A DNA stretch of 64,000 bases from Polaribacter aestuariivivens (GCF_005885675.1 NZ_VANR01000003.1:372001-436000), one strand, 5' to 3'; numbered from the stretch's first letter, positions 17,337-27,960 are shown. Made by a program: numbers and translations. Notes: generated from the letters alone by a model not told the origin.

Positions 17337-18551
17337 TTATTTGTTTACTGCTTTAAATTGCGTTTCCAAAGGAACTCCATAAATAGACTCTAAATCTTTT
17401 ACCGATTTTTTATAAAATTTTGTTTCTGGAGGTAGTACAACAGTTTTCCAGAATTCTGGATGATAATCTACTTCATAATCTCCAATGTCTTTTCTGTCGT
17501 AAATTGGATTTTTTACCTCAAACTTTTTTCTATCTTTTTCTATCTTTAGAACTATAGCTTCATGTCTGTAAGAACTTTGTATGTTTTTATTTTTAATATT
17601 TAATAATTTTTGTTTTTGAGCAGTTATTGGTGTTCTAAATCTCGCTTCTCTGTTGTGATAGCTTAATACCAATTTTCCTTCGTCATTTTTTTTATAAATG
17701 TAAGTAGCTGTTAGTCCCGCAAATTTTGATGCGAATCTAGAAACATCAACTTTATAAATACCATAGGTGTCTAAGCCTATATAAAACTTTATCCAATTTT
17801 GAGATTTATGTGTTTTTTGATTTTTTTTTGTTCCTTGTATTACCAAAACATCTTCTCCATCATAGGAGGTGTCACTAATTCTCTCCCAATCATAATCTTT
17901 CACATAAATGTCTTGTCGTAAAGGATTTACTTGTGCCATAATATGAATGGCATGTACAGGTTGTTTTTTAAAAGCAAATCTGTAGTCTGCAGATTTTCTG
18001 ACTTCAGCCAAACCAACTTCATCAAAACGAATATCAGATGGTCCATAATCGATAACATTTAACAGATGCTCTACCAAAAAGCGCGTTTTGCCATTTTCTA
18101 CAGAAGATCTTCTGTATAATATATCCATTTGATGTTTGTCGCTTAATGTGGTTTTTTTTAGTTTTTTGAGAGCTTTTTTTACAATGTCATCTGTCTTTTC
18201 TAAAACAATAGCATCTAATGTTACTACATTTTCAACTAGTGTAATTTTTTTAGTTTTTGAGTCTATATAATCTTGAATTTTTACACGATAGGTTTTAAAA
18301 CCAATGGTTGAGATTTCTAAAGTATCAGAAAGATTGTCTGCTGACAATTTTAAGTAAAAACCTCCATCATCATTTGTTGCGGTTCCTATTTGTTTAGAAG
18401 GAATACCAACAGCTGCATAGGGTATTGGGTTTTCAGATTCGTCAACAACTACACCTTCTATTTCTATATTTTTCTGCCCAAAAAAATTTGTGCTCGCAAT
18501 AAGAAATAGTATTATTAAGTAGCTTTTTGAAAGAGATATTTTTAAGTTCAA
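17337..18551 (-). CDS. Carboxypeptidase-regulatory-like domain protein, unknown function
   Basis: This is a 404-residue exported protein. After a signal peptide ending in FFGQ, residues about 28-110 form a carboxypeptidase-regulatory-like beta-sandwich (IEGVVVDESENPIPYAAVGI), as in SusC N-termini and DUF5686-type proteins. The rest is beta-rich and unassigned. No ATG precedes the signal peptide, so the start is a TTG at 18551, 20 bases after the upstream sulfatase stop. It lies between two sulfatases in the susCD transcript. It might be an outer-membrane accessory or scaffold, but no function can be stated. Confidence 0.7.
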   Translation of the reverse strand: MNLKISLSKSYLIILFLIASTNFFGQKNIEIEGVVVDESENPIPYAAVGIPSKQIGTATNDDGGFYLKLSADNLSDTLEISTIGFKTYRVKIQDYIDSKTKKITLVENVVTLDAIVLEKTDDIVKKALKKLKKTTLSDKHQMDILYRRSSVENGKTRFLVEHLLNVIDYGPSDIRFDEVGLAEVRKSADYRFAFKKQPVHAIHIMAQVNPLRQDIYVKDYDWERISDTSYDGEDVLVIQGTKKNQKTHKSQNWIKFYIGLDTYGIYKVDVSRFASKFAGLTATYIYKKNDEGKLVLSYHNREARFRTPITAQKQKLLNIKNKNIQSSYRHEAIVLKIEKDRKKFEVKNPIYDRKDIGDYEVDYHPEFWKTVVLPPETKFYKKSVKDLESIYGVPLETQFKAVNK

Positions 18552-18571
18552 AATAATGTTTGTTTTTAATT

Positions 18572-20059
18572 TTATTTTTTCTTTTTTAATAATTCTATTG
18601 GTTGATATGTATAATTATATGTCCATTCACTTTCTGGTTTTACAGCATTAAATTCTTTAGCTCCGTAAAATTCGTCATCATACATTTCCATCCACTCTTT
18701 AGTGTAATTATTTAATTTTTTTTGCACAGATGCATAGCTAGAATTATTAAATAAATTGTTAAGTTGGTTTGGATCTTTTTCTCTATCAAACAACACATTT
18801 GTCAAAGGATTATTTGGTTCTGTTGAGATAGAATAGGTGTATTTTTGAGTTTCTACACCTCGCCAATTATTATTTTTTGCTCTTCCAATTCTGTAATTCC
18901 AAATAGGAACATAGTCGTTTTTACTTACTTTGTTTTCAACGATTTTATTCGATAAATCTTTACCATCAAAATCTATATCTGTTTTTATATCCATATAACT
19001 CAATATTGTTGGTAAAATATCCATTGTTCCTAATAAAGTTTCCGATTTTAAATTTGGTTGAATTTTTTTCGGATATTTTATGATAAATGGAACTTTATTA
19101 GAATAATCGTGAGGATATTGTTTAGGCAATTTTGCGTTATGCGATTCTAACATATCTCCATGATCTGACGTAAAAGCAACCAAAGTATTTTCTTCTGCAT
19201 TCATATTTTTTAATTGTTGCATTAACCTACCTAAAGCAATATCTATACCACTTACTTGAGCCATGTGACCATGATACATTCTTCGTCTGTCTGGAGTATC
19301 TTCTAAGTCCTTTCTTAAGGTGATTTCTTCTCTATTATAAAGTTGCATTAACTCCTCTAAAGTATCATATCTATAATGCATTTTGCCATCTTCTCCTTTA
19401 AATTTTCCCCAATCGTGAGGTGGATGTAAAGAAAGAACTATTGCAAACGGTTTTGTAGTGTCTATATTTTTTAGATACTCTATAGCTTGATTGGTTTGTG
19501 CGTAAGGTTCCCACTCATCAAAAAATTTTTGTTCTCCATTTTCGTTCCAAAAGAAGGCTTTTCCTGGTCTGAAATCTACATGACAATTATTAGTTAACAA
19601 GGTGTCAAAACCATATCTCATGTTTTTTGGAATACCTCTTTTTCTATTTCCCCCAAGCAAATGCCACTTTCCAAAATAACCTGTTTGATATCCTTTCTCT
19701 TTCAAAATTTCTGCCATCAGCTTTTTCTGGTTTGGTAATAATGGAACATCATTCACAAAAGCACCATTTTTTAGTGGATGCATACCACTCATAAGCATTC
19801 CTCTAAAAGGTGTACATACTGGTTGACTAGAAAAGGCATTTTTTAAAAGCACTCCATCTTGAGCTAATTTATCTAAATTTGGAGTTATGATTTCTGTATT
19901 ACCATATGCACCAACCATATCTGCAGAATGTTGATCTGATAATACAATAACCAAATTAGGAAGTTTTTCTTCACCAACTGGTTTTTGGTTGCTTTCATCT
20001 TTTTTTATTTTACAAGAAAAGATGCAAAGAAAAAGTATATATGCTAATAGTTTTTTCAT
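18572..20059 (-). CDS. S1-type sulfatase lipoprotein (CTPFR)
   Basis: This is a 495-residue sulfatase. It has a lipoprotein signal (cysteine 16 in IFSCKIKK), VLSDQHSADMVG with the metal ligands, CTPFRGMLMSG with the target cysteine at residue 82, GKWHLLGG, and TSDHGDM. The DQH and DHGDM variants mark a different S1 branch from the neighbouring DDLG/DNGG enzymes and are common in sulfatases acting on glycan chains. It follows SusD by 73 bases in the susC operon. Its sulfate position is unknown. Confidence 0.9.
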   Translation of the reverse strand: MKKLLAYILFLCIFSCKIKKDESNQKPVGEEKLPNLVIVLSDQHSADMVGAYGNTEIITPNLDKLAQDGVLLKNAFSSQPVCTPFRGMLMSGMHPLKNGAFVNDVPLLPNQKKLMAEILKEKGYQTGYFGKWHLLGGNRKRGIPKNMRYGFDTLLTNNCHVDFRPGKAFFWNENGEQKFFDEWEPYAQTNQAIEYLKNIDTTKPFAIVLSLHPPHDWGKFKGEDGKMHYRYDTLEELMQLYNREEITLRKDLEDTPDRRRMYHGHMAQVSGIDIALGRLMQQLKNMNAEENTLVAFTSDHGDMLESHNAKLPKQYPHDYSNKVPFIIKYPKKIQPNLKSETLLGTMDILPTILSYMDIKTDIDFDGKDLSNKIVENKVSKNDYVPIWNYRIGRAKNNNWRGVETQKYTYSISTEPNNPLTNVLFDREKDPNQLNNLFNNSSYASVQKKLNNYTKEWMEMYDDEFYGAKEFNAVKPESEWTYNYTYQPIELLKKKK

Positions 20060-20132
20060 TTTTAAAAATCTAGTTTAAAAACCAAAATAGCTGTAAAAAA
20101 TATTTACAGCTATTATTAGTTTGATATATAGT

Positions 20133-21665
20133 TTACCAGTCTGGATTTTGTGTTAAATTAGGGTTTTTTGCTAATTCTACAAAAGGTATTGGACTTAATT
20201 TATTTCTATCTGTCCATTGTAAGTTGGGGTTTCTCCATTGTCTTAATCTATGGTTATTAAATTCTTCTTCAGTAATATCCCATCTTCTAGCATCGAATAA
20301 TTCTCCCATTTCACCATACAACTCTCTAATTCTTTCTTCTCTAATAATGGTTCTTAATGCGTTTTGATTTGTAGTTGTAATAGTACTTGCATTAACTCTA
20401 TCTCTAGCAATTTTTAAGTATGGTAATGCTTTTGCAGGTTCATTATTTTCATTGTAAGCTTCTGCTAACATTAAAAAAGCATCTACATATCTATATACTA
20501 TATGATCTTTAGAGTGAATAACGTTTCCAATAGCACCACCATCTTGGTATTTGGTCATAGAAATTCCATTTCTGCCTTCGTACCTAGCACCTCTTGCGTT
20601 AATTGGATTTCTACTATATGTAATTGTTTGATTGTTATTTATTCTGGTATAACTATATGTAAACCCATCTGCTAATCTAGTATCACCAGCTTCATATAAA
20701 TTTAACAAATCTGGATGCCATGCAATTTGGTAACCACTACCATTTCTAGATTGTATACCACCAAACTCACTAAACTGAGGATTTGTCCAAAATGGCAAAA
20801 CAGATCCTAATAAATTTTCATAAATATTACCATGTGCAAAAATTACCTCTTTGTTTCCTTCATTTGCTATGCTAAAAACACTTTTCCAATCTGATAATAA
20901 TTCTACGTTATAAGCACCAGAATTATCTGCCAATGGTTTTAATGCGTTTATAGCTTTTTGGTAATTTGCTGTTATGTTAAGTGGGTAACCTGCAGATGTT
21001 AAATATACTTTACCTAATAAGAATGCTCCACCAGCTTTTGTAACTCTACCAGTACCTGTTTTATTCCAAGAAACTGGCAAGTTTTCACTAGCAAATTCTA
21101 AATCTTCTATTATTACATTGTAAACATCTTGCACGGAACTTCTTGCTTTAAACAACACTTCTGGATCTGCAGATTCTACGGGTTCTGTATACAATGGTAA
21201 GTCTCCAAAAAGTTGTGTAAGTTGAAAGTAAGAATATGCACGCATCCATCTTGCTTCAGCAATATATTGCTTTGCTATTTCAGGATTTTTTTCAAAGAAA
21301 CTAGAAAGTGGTACGTATTTTATAATTGTATTTGCTCTAGAAATAGCGTTGTAACCCACATTCCACAATCTTTCATATCTAAATGGTTGTCTGTCTGCTG
21401 TTTGGTACGCTGCATGCCACGCAAAACTTGGAACTCTACTGGTTGCATATCTACTTGTCATGCTTACTAAAAAGTACATATCCTGCTCCCAAACTACATG
21501 TCTAAAAGCTTCATAAATTCCTAAATTTTGTGCCTGTAGTTGTTCTTCATTATTGTAAAAATTTTCAGCACTATATGTAGAAAAAATTTCTTCTTCTAAC
21601 TCTGCCTCACAAGAGTAAAATCCTGTAATTAATATTCCGAGAATTAATAATTTTTTAAGTTTCAT
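20133..21665 (-). CDS. susD: SusD/RagB-family glycan-binding lipoprotein
   Basis: This is a 510-residue outer-membrane lipoprotein (cysteine 19 in ITGFYSCEAE). It has the N-terminal SusD-like region with NLGIYEAFRHVVWEQDMY, the helical TPR-like core (YIAEARWMRAYSYFQLTQLF) and the C-terminal RYVDAFLMLAEAYNE segment typical of RagB/SusD proteins. It is directly downstream of SusC (17 bases), as in all paired systems. It binds the polysaccharide at the surface and caps the SusC channel. The ligand is inferred from the PUL to be a sulfated, rhamnose-rich glycan. Confidence 0.93.
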   Translation of the reverse strand: MKLKKLLILGILITGFYSCEAELEEEIFSTYSAENFYNNEEQLQAQNLGIYEAFRHVVWEQDMYFLVSMTSRYATSRVPSFAWHAAYQTADRQPFRYERLWNVGYNAISRANTIIKYVPLSSFFEKNPEIAKQYIAEARWMRAYSYFQLTQLFGDLPLYTEPVESADPEVLFKARSSVQDVYNVIIEDLEFASENLPVSWNKTGTGRVTKAGGAFLLGKVYLTSAGYPLNITANYQKAINALKPLADNSGAYNVELLSDWKSVFSIANEGNKEVIFAHGNIYENLLGSVLPFWTNPQFSEFGGIQSRNGSGYQIAWHPDLLNLYEAGDTRLADGFTYSYTRINNNQTITYSRNPINARGARYEGRNGISMTKYQDGGAIGNVIHSKDHIVYRYVDAFLMLAEAYNENNEPAKALPYLKIARDRVNASTITTTNQNALRTIIREERIRELYGEMGELFDARRWDITEEEFNNHRLRQWRNPNLQWTDRNKLSPIPFVELAKNPNLTQNPDW

Positions 21666-21682
21666 AATATTATTTTTTAATT

Positions 21683-24600
21683 CTAAAATGTTAAGTTTAA
21701 TCCTAATGTAAACACTTTTGGTCTTGGAAATGCAGAGTAATCTATACCTCTATTTAAAGCGCCTCCACCATTTGTACTAACCTCAGGATCTGGGCCTGTA
21801 TAATTCGTAATTGTTACCAAGTTGGTACCAGTTAATACTATTGCTACGTTAGAAAATGCTTTTAAATTTTTTAAATTATATCTAACGCTTAAATTTTTTA
21901 GTCTTACATAAGAACCATCTTCTATAAAAACAGAGTTAGGAACATTAACTCCTGTTGGTCCATTGAAACTGGGATATCTAACATCATTATGTTGGTTGTT
22001 AATTGTCCATCTATTATTATAGTAGTCTTGTGTACCATTGGCTCCTTGCCAGCCAGAACCAATAAATGCTTTGTTTAGGTTTAAAATATCATTACCTATA
22101 GAGCCTTGTATAAACATAGAAATGTTAAAATCTCCTATTCTAAATTGGTTATTAAATCCAAAAAACAAATCTGGATTAGGGTTTCCTATTGTTTGTCTAT
22201 CTGCTTGAGTTATTCTTCCATCTCCGTCTATATCTTCAAACTTCCAAGTTCCTGGTGCATTTGCTCCTGGGTTTCCATTACCAACAGGTGCTGTTGTTGC
22301 GAATAATTGCTGCTGAGTTACAGTGCCATCTTCTAAAGTTACTTCTTCGGTTCTTATTCTAAAGTCTCCTGCTGCATAATCTACCAAATCACTTGGTTGT
22401 ATTAAACCTGTTACCTTGTATCCAAAAAACAAACCTAATTCTTCTCCAGGATATGTTCTTGTTCCGTTAATACCAAAGAAATTAGTTGCTAAACCTCTAC
22501 CATCAATAAATTCTAAAGCACCATAATCTACTAATTTTGTTACGTTTCTTGTTAGATTTAATTTTGTTGTCCAAGAAAAATTTTCTTCTTTAAAAACATC
22601 ATAAGCTAAATCTACTTCTATACCTCTATTATTTAATGTTCCATCATTAATTGGCACACTAGCAAAACCATTTTGCCTTGGAATTGGTTGATTGTTTAGT
22701 AGGTTTTCTGTTATTCTTTCATATACATCCACACTAGTTCTTAATCTATTTCTAAAAAAATTAGCATTTAACCCTAAATTTAGAGTAGTACTTGTTTCCC
22801 AAGTTAAATTTTTATTTGCAATTCTTGCTGGAAAAGTACCTGTATATAAATTATTGTCTGTTAAACCTATATTACTAATATTGTAAGTGTCTAATGTAGA
22901 ATACGGTGCAACACCCCTAGAACTACCAACTTGCCCATAAGAAACTCTAAGTTTTAATAACGATATTGCTCTTATATCTCTAATAAACTTTTCTTTATGA
23001 GCGTCCCAAGAAATTGCTGCAGAAGGGAAAAACCCCCAAGGTTCTCCTTGGCTAAATTTTGAATCTCCATCATATCTACCAGTTGTAGTTAATGTGTACT
23101 TGTCGTTAATTGTATAATTAAATCTATACAGCAAAGATTTAAAATAATTATTAGTTCTTATAGAAATAAAGTTTTGAGAAGTACTCGCCAATTGTAATGC
23201 ATCTAAACCTAAATCATCAAACGTAAAATCTGTATATAATTCTCTTTTGGCAAAAGATGTAATATCTGTATAACTTGCTCCTACTGTTGCATTAATTTTA
23301 TGTTTATTAAATCTTTTATTAAAGTTTAAGAAAGATTCTACCGTAAATCTGTTAGATTCTCTTTCCGACAAAAACAAACGGCCACTAGAATTTGCACCCA
23401 CTACAGTTTTTTTGTTATTAAATACCTGGTTCGTATTTAAACCTGCATTATAACCAATTCTATTAGTCCATTTAAAATTATCATTAAATGAATATGTACC
23501 TTCTGTTGAAAATATTAATCTTTTATCTTTTTGCACATTATCTGATTCTGTTGCTTCTACCAAAGGATTTGTAATAATTTCTCCGTCAATACCAATTAAA
23601 TTAAACTCTCCAGTTTCTAAATCAAATAAAGGTACGAAAGGGCTTATTCTCATTGCTGAAAAAACCACTCCAGACAAACCAGTTCTTGCACTTGTTTGTA
23701 CCCTTTGGTTTCTTGAGTAATTTAATTGAATGTTAGAATTTAGTTTAAACTTTTCACCAATTTTCATTTTAGAATTATATCTTAAATTTGCTCTCTGAAA
23801 ATGTGAATTTATAATATTACCCTCTATATCGTTAAAACTTACAGATAGTAATTGAGACATATTTTCGTCTCCACCAGAAATTGTCACATTAGCATTTCTA
23901 TTAATCCCTTTTCTGAAAAGTGCATCCATAAAACGGGTTCCATCTGCTGCATTTTCTGGAAGAGGTCTAAATTCATTACTTCCGTCGAAAAATAATCTAT
24001 TTGTAGCCAATAATTCATCAAAAGTTAATTGTGGGTTTAATAAACCAACAATATCATTTCTAAATTGTGCATATTGGCCTCCAACCATTAAGTTATATGG
24101 CACACCAACATCTGAAATGGAAGTTCTTAAATTGGTAGTAATTTTAACTTTACCAATTTTAGCTTCTTTTGTAGTTATTAAAACGACACCATTTGCAGCT
24201 CTTGCACCATAGATTGCTGTTGCAGACGCATCTTTTAAAATTTCTATGCTTTGTATGTCATCTGGATTTAATGAAGCTAGTGGATTTGTACCTGTAAAAA
24301 AATCGTCTCCAGGTGCTTGTGTATCTAAACCTATTGGAATTCCGTTTAAAACATAAAGAGGCTGAGAATTACCTGTTAAACTATTAATACCTCTAATATT
24401 TACAGAAATGCCTGCACCTGGTTCTCCAGAATCAGAGGTTACTAAAACTCCAGATGCTTGCCCTTGCAAAGTTTCAGTTATGTTTGTGTAAAACTGATCT
24501 TCTAAATCTTTAGCTTTTATAGAACTAATAGCCCCAGTAACGTCTTGTCTTTTCTTTTCTCCATAACCTACAATTACAATTTCATCTAAACTTTGAGATT

Positions 24601-24916
24601 CTTCAACTAATTTTACATTAATTGTTTTTAAATCTCCTATGGCTTTTTCTACGTTTTTATATCCTAAATAAGAAAAAACTAAAATTTTGCTTTGATTGTC
24701 TAGTAATTTTAATTTATAGTTTCCATCAAAATCTGTAGAGGTTCCGTTTGTTGTTCCTTTTTGTAATACAAATGCTCCAAATAAAGGATCTCCCTCAACA
24801 GAAGTAATTTTACCTGTAATTGTTTGTGCTTGCAATCCTATCGAAAAGCAAAAAAAGACAAAAAACAACGTTTTCTTTAAAATATCAATAAGATGATAAT
24901 TGTACGTACGTTTCAT
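21683..24916 (-). CDS. susC: SusC-type TonB-dependent outer-membrane transporter
   Basis: This is a 1077-residue SusC/RagA receptor. After a signal peptide ending in LQAQ there is a carboxypeptidase-regulatory-like domain (about 32-117, ITGKITSVEGDPLFGAFVLQ). The TonB box and plug region follow (about 115-240, DEIVIVGYGEKKRQDVTGAI and DASATAIYGARAANGVVLI), then a beta-barrel ending in FTLGLNLTF. It imports oligosaccharides with TonB energy. It is the first gene of a five-gene transcript (susC, susD, sulfatase, unknown, sulfatase), and an operator-like site lies 61 bases upstream. Confidence 0.95.
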   Translation of the reverse strand: MKRTYNYHLIDILKKTLFFVFFCFSIGLQAQTITGKITSVEGDPLFGAFVLQKGTTNGTSTDFDGNYKLKLLDNQSKILVFSYLGYKNVEKAIGDLKTINVKLVEESQSLDEIVIVGYGEKKRQDVTGAISSIKAKDLEDQFYTNITETLQGQASGVLVTSDSGEPGAGISVNIRGINSLTGNSQPLYVLNGIPIGLDTQAPGDDFFTGTNPLASLNPDDIQSIEILKDASATAIYGARAANGVVLITTKEAKIGKVKITTNLRTSISDVGVPYNLMVGGQYAQFRNDIVGLLNPQLTFDELLATNRLFFDGSNEFRPLPENAADGTRFMDALFRKGINRNANVTISGGDENMSQLLSVSFNDIEGNIINSHFQRANLRYNSKMKIGEKFKLNSNIQLNYSRNQRVQTSARTGLSGVVFSAMRISPFVPLFDLETGEFNLIGIDGEIITNPLVEATESDNVQKDKRLIFSTEGTYSFNDNFKWTNRIGYNAGLNTNQVFNNKKTVVGANSSGRLFLSERESNRFTVESFLNFNKRFNKHKINATVGASYTDITSFAKRELYTDFTFDDLGLDALQLASTSQNFISIRTNNYFKSLLYRFNYTINDKYTLTTTGRYDGDSKFSQGEPWGFFPSAAISWDAHKEKFIRDIRAISLLKLRVSYGQVGSSRGVAPYSTLDTYNISNIGLTDNNLYTGTFPARIANKNLTWETSTTLNLGLNANFFRNRLRTSVDVYERITENLLNNQPIPRQNGFASVPINDGTLNNRGIEVDLAYDVFKEENFSWTTKLNLTRNVTKLVDYGALEFIDGRGLATNFFGINGTRTYPGEELGLFFGYKVTGLIQPSDLVDYAAGDFRIRTEEVTLEDGTVTQQQLFATTAPVGNGNPGANAPGTWKFEDIDGDGRITQADRQTIGNPNPDLFFGFNNQFRIGDFNISMFIQGSIGNDILNLNKAFIGSGWQGANGTQDYYNNRWTINNQHNDVRYPSFNGPTGVNVPNSVFIEDGSYVRLKNLSVRYNLKNLKAFSNVAIVLTGTNLVTITNYTGPDPEVSTNGGGALNRGIDYSAFPRPKVFTLGLNLTF

Positions 24917-24976
24917 AATTAAATTTATGGTTAAGTTAAATGTTACTTCAATGTTAAGTAGATTTTAAGAATAGAG

Positions 24977-24996
24977 CATCCTGCTCTTTCTTGTTG
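24977..24996 (-). promoter_or_regulatory. Putative regulon operator upstream of susC
   Basis: The plus strand reads CATCCTGCTCTTTCTTGTTG. It is nearly the same as the copy at 13989 and has CCTGC and CTTGT spaced by one helical turn. It lies 61 bases before the susC ATG and downstream of the GH78 terminator. Confidence 0.65.
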
Positions 24997-25011
24997 TAGT
25001 ATTTTTTTCAC

Positions 25012-25047
25012 AAAAAAAAGTCAGAAGTTTATATTTTACTTCTGACT
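25012..25047 (-). terminator. Rho-independent terminator of the GH78 gene
   Basis: AGTCAGAAGT, a 9-base loop and ACTTCTGACT are followed on the minus strand by eight T residues. It lies 20 bases after the rhamnosidase stop and separates that gene from susC. Confidence 0.85.
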
Positions 25048-25067
25048 CAATGGAATAAACGATTTTC

Positions 25068-27845
25068 TTATTTTTTTAAGTACGCTTTTATTGTGTACTT
25101 ACCAGAACCAACTTCTAAAATAGTTTCTTCATTATTTTCAGCTACTACTCTATGAGTTCTACTCTTTTTTAAACTTTTATCATTTAATTTTATTTTAGAT
25201 GATTTGTCAGTTGGAATATGAATATGCGCAGTTGTATTTACTGGAATTTCTATAGTCATATAAAAGTACTTTCCTTTAATTTTCCAATTAGAAGTGATTT
25301 CTCCGTTGATGGTTTTTGTGCTTCCGTTGATAAATTCCATTTCATTAGAAACTGCAGGTTTTATAATGATTTTTCTGTAACCAAAAGTTTTTGTGTCTAT
25401 ACCAGCTGCATACTGAAACATCCATTCCGCAACAGAACCAAATGCATAATGACTAAAAGAATTCATAGCTGCATTTAAATCTGAGTTTTTAGAATTATCT
25501 TTCGTAAAACTATTCCAACGTTCCCAAATAGAAGTGCTTCCATTGTCTATAGAATATCCCCAGCTTGGATATGCTGTTTGTTGAAACAACTTGTAAGAAG
25601 TTTCATGAAATCCATACTTAGAAAGTGCCAACATTACATGTTTTGTACCTAAAAAACCTGTTGCGAATTTGTATCCATTATTTTTTATTTTTTCTGCCAA
25701 GCGCGCTGCACCTTTTTCTGCTAAATTTTCTGGATATAAATCAAAATACAGAGCTAAAGCATAGGAAGACATGGAGTCTTCGGTTGTTTTTCCATCAGAT
25801 AAAATATATTTTTTTGTAAATACCTCTTTTATCTTTTTAAAATCTTCAGTATACTTTTTAGCGTCTTCTTTTTTACCAATTGCTGCAGCCATTTCACTCA
25901 TTAAATTTGCATCATAACCATAATATGCAGAGGCAATAAAATCGTGACTTGTAGTTTCATTAACAGCTAACCAATCTCCCCAGTTTTTTCCTGCTCCAGG
26001 TCTTAAATAATTTGTACTTGCCTTTTCTTGAAACTGCATAAAATTTTGCATCCCTTCATACATGTATTCTACAATTCTCGTATCATTATACACTTGCATC
26101 ATGGTATATGGAATTATAATACCTGCATCCATCCAAGCAGGAGAGTATTGTCCTGGACGTGAAAAAGGAAAAGGTGCAAAATTAGGATATGCTCCATACC
26201 AACGTTGTGCATCATCTAAATCAATAGAAAACTTTGTAAAAAATGATGCTACATCTGCATTATAAGTTGCAGAACGAGCAAACACTTGTGCATCTCCAGT
26301 CCAACCTAAACGTTCATCACGTTGAGGACAATCTGTAGGAATATCAACAAAATTTGCTGCTTGTGTGGTTTTAATATTTTTGAATAAAGTATTATTCATT
26401 GGGTTTGATGAAACAAATGTGCTTGCATCTGTTTTTATAGAACTTAATTTTTTACCTGTAATAGTTTCTAATGTCGGTTTTTCTGATAAACCAGTAACTT
26501 CTACGAATTGAAAACCATGGTAAGTAAATTTTGGTTCCCAGGTTTCTAAACCATCGCCATTTAAAATATAAGTATCTGTAGCTCTTGCTTTACGTAGATT
26601 TTCTGTTAACAAGGTTCCGTCATTTTTTAAAATTTCACCAAATCTAAGTGTGATTTTTGTACCTGCTTTTCCTTGCGTTTTTAACTGAGCAATTCCTGCA
26701 ATATTTTTTCCTAAATCAAAAATATAAGTTTCTGGTTTTGGTTCGGTAATTTTAATAGGTTTAATGGTTTCTTGATTTTTTACAGCAGTTGTTGGAGATG
26801 CCATTAGTTTACCATTTGGCAAAGTATAACGTTTTGGTTTGCTCCATTTACTGTCGTCAAAACCAGCTTTGTCCCAATTTTTATGTTCTAAGCGAGCATC
26901 GTAAGTTTCTCCCATAATAATATCTGCTTCTAAAATAGGCCCAACGTTAGATTTCCAAGTATTATCATTCGAAGCAATTACTTCAGAAGTTCCATCTTCA
27001 TATTCAATTTTAATTTGCCCCATAAAGGATGGATTTACACCATAAAATTCCCTCACTTTATCTAATCTCACTAAAAGTGCATAACCTATGTAGCCTGCAT
27101 ACCATCCATCAGCAATAATAGCTCCTACAACATTTTCTCCTTGAGAAAGTTTATCTGTAATGTCAAAAGTTTGATAGTATAAACGTTTGTTGTAATCTGT
27201 CCATCCAGGTAGTAAATAATCATCTCCAACTTTGTTTCCATTTAATCGAAGTTCGTACAAACCCAATGCAGTTGTATAAGCAGTTGCTCTTTTAATTTTC
27301 TTTTTCACATTGAAAGAATGACGTAAATATCTTGCTGGGGGTAAGTATAATTCGTTGTATTTATCTTTTTTGTTGTAACCTGCATTATGACCAATAAACT
27401 GTGCTTGCCAGTCTAAAAAATCTAAGTTTCCCATAGACCAAAAAGCAATTTCGCTAGTTGATGAAACTTCGTTTTCATCCCAAACTTTTACTTGCCAAAA
27501 GTACTTTTTACCAGAAATTAATTTATCACCATTATATTCTATTTGATTGGTGCTGTTTGATGCAATTTTTCCGCTATTCCAAATATCTGGATTTGATAAT
27601 CTATTTTTCGAAGAAGCTACCATTATTTGGTAGCTGGATTGACTTCTGTTAAAACCATCTCCTTTTAAAATCCAGCTAAATCGAGGTTTTGTAACATCTA
27701 TTCCTTGTGGATTTTCTAAATATTCAACTCTTAATTGATGAATTTCTAGTGGTGTTGCTGTATGAACGTTATTTCCAAAAATAGAAATAGTAAAGAAAAC
27801 AAATAGGTATAATAAGTTGCTTTTTTTCTTGAATGATTTATGCAT
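25068..27845 (-). CDS. GH78 alpha-L-rhamnosidase
   Basis: This is a 925-residue exported alpha-L-rhamnosidase with the full GH78 layout: N-terminal beta-sandwich domains, an (alpha/alpha)6 barrel and a C-terminal beta domain. The catalytic-region signature DCPQRDERLGWTGD is near residue 510, and the second conserved region STSIWERWNSF followed by SHYAFGSVAEW is near residue 775. It inverts and releases terminal L-rhamnose. The start is the ATG at 27845; the codon at 27854 is TTG. It is flanked by its own operator (27941) and terminator, so it is a single-gene unit facing susC. The released rhamnose feeds the catabolic operon at 1188-8619. Confidence 0.93.
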   Translation of the reverse strand: MHKSFKKKSNLLYLFVFFTISIFGNNVHTATPLEIHQLRVEYLENPQGIDVTKPRFSWILKGDGFNRSQSSYQIMVASSKNRLSNPDIWNSGKIASNSTNQIEYNGDKLISGKKYFWQVKVWDENEVSSTSEIAFWSMGNLDFLDWQAQFIGHNAGYNKKDKYNELYLPPARYLRHSFNVKKKIKRATAYTTALGLYELRLNGNKVGDDYLLPGWTDYNKRLYYQTFDITDKLSQGENVVGAIIADGWYAGYIGYALLVRLDKVREFYGVNPSFMGQIKIEYEDGTSEVIASNDNTWKSNVGPILEADIIMGETYDARLEHKNWDKAGFDDSKWSKPKRYTLPNGKLMASPTTAVKNQETIKPIKITEPKPETYIFDLGKNIAGIAQLKTQGKAGTKITLRFGEILKNDGTLLTENLRKARATDTYILNGDGLETWEPKFTYHGFQFVEVTGLSEKPTLETITGKKLSSIKTDASTFVSSNPMNNTLFKNIKTTQAANFVDIPTDCPQRDERLGWTGDAQVFARSATYNADVASFFTKFSIDLDDAQRWYGAYPNFAPFPFSRPGQYSPAWMDAGIIIPYTMMQVYNDTRIVEYMYEGMQNFMQFQEKASTNYLRPGAGKNWGDWLAVNETTSHDFIASAYYGYDANLMSEMAAAIGKKEDAKKYTEDFKKIKEVFTKKYILSDGKTTEDSMSSYALALYFDLYPENLAEKGAARLAEKIKNNGYKFATGFLGTKHVMLALSKYGFHETSYKLFQQTAYPSWGYSIDNGSTSIWERWNSFTKDNSKNSDLNAAMNSFSHYAFGSVAEWMFQYAAGIDTKTFGYRKIIIKPAVSNEMEFINGSTKTINGEITSNWKIKGKYFYMTIEIPVNTTAHIHIPTDKSSKIKLNDKSLKKSRTHRVVAENNEETILEVGSGKYTIKAYLKK

Positions 27846-27940
27846 TGATTTCAAAAATTTTAATTGAAGATTATTTGAAGAATTCCTTGGTTTTACTTTA
27901 TTCTTTAGTTAACAATACTAGCTAGTTCTTGTAAAAACCC

Positions 27941-27960
27941 TATCCTGTACTATCCTTTTA
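27941..27960 (-). promoter_or_regulatory. Putative regulon operator upstream of GH78
   Basis: The plus strand reads TATCCTGTACTATCCTTTTA, with CCTGT and CCTTT spaced 10 bases apart. Its first 12 bases are identical to the rhaEW site at 8672. It lies 96 bases before the ATG at 27845. Confidence 0.65.
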
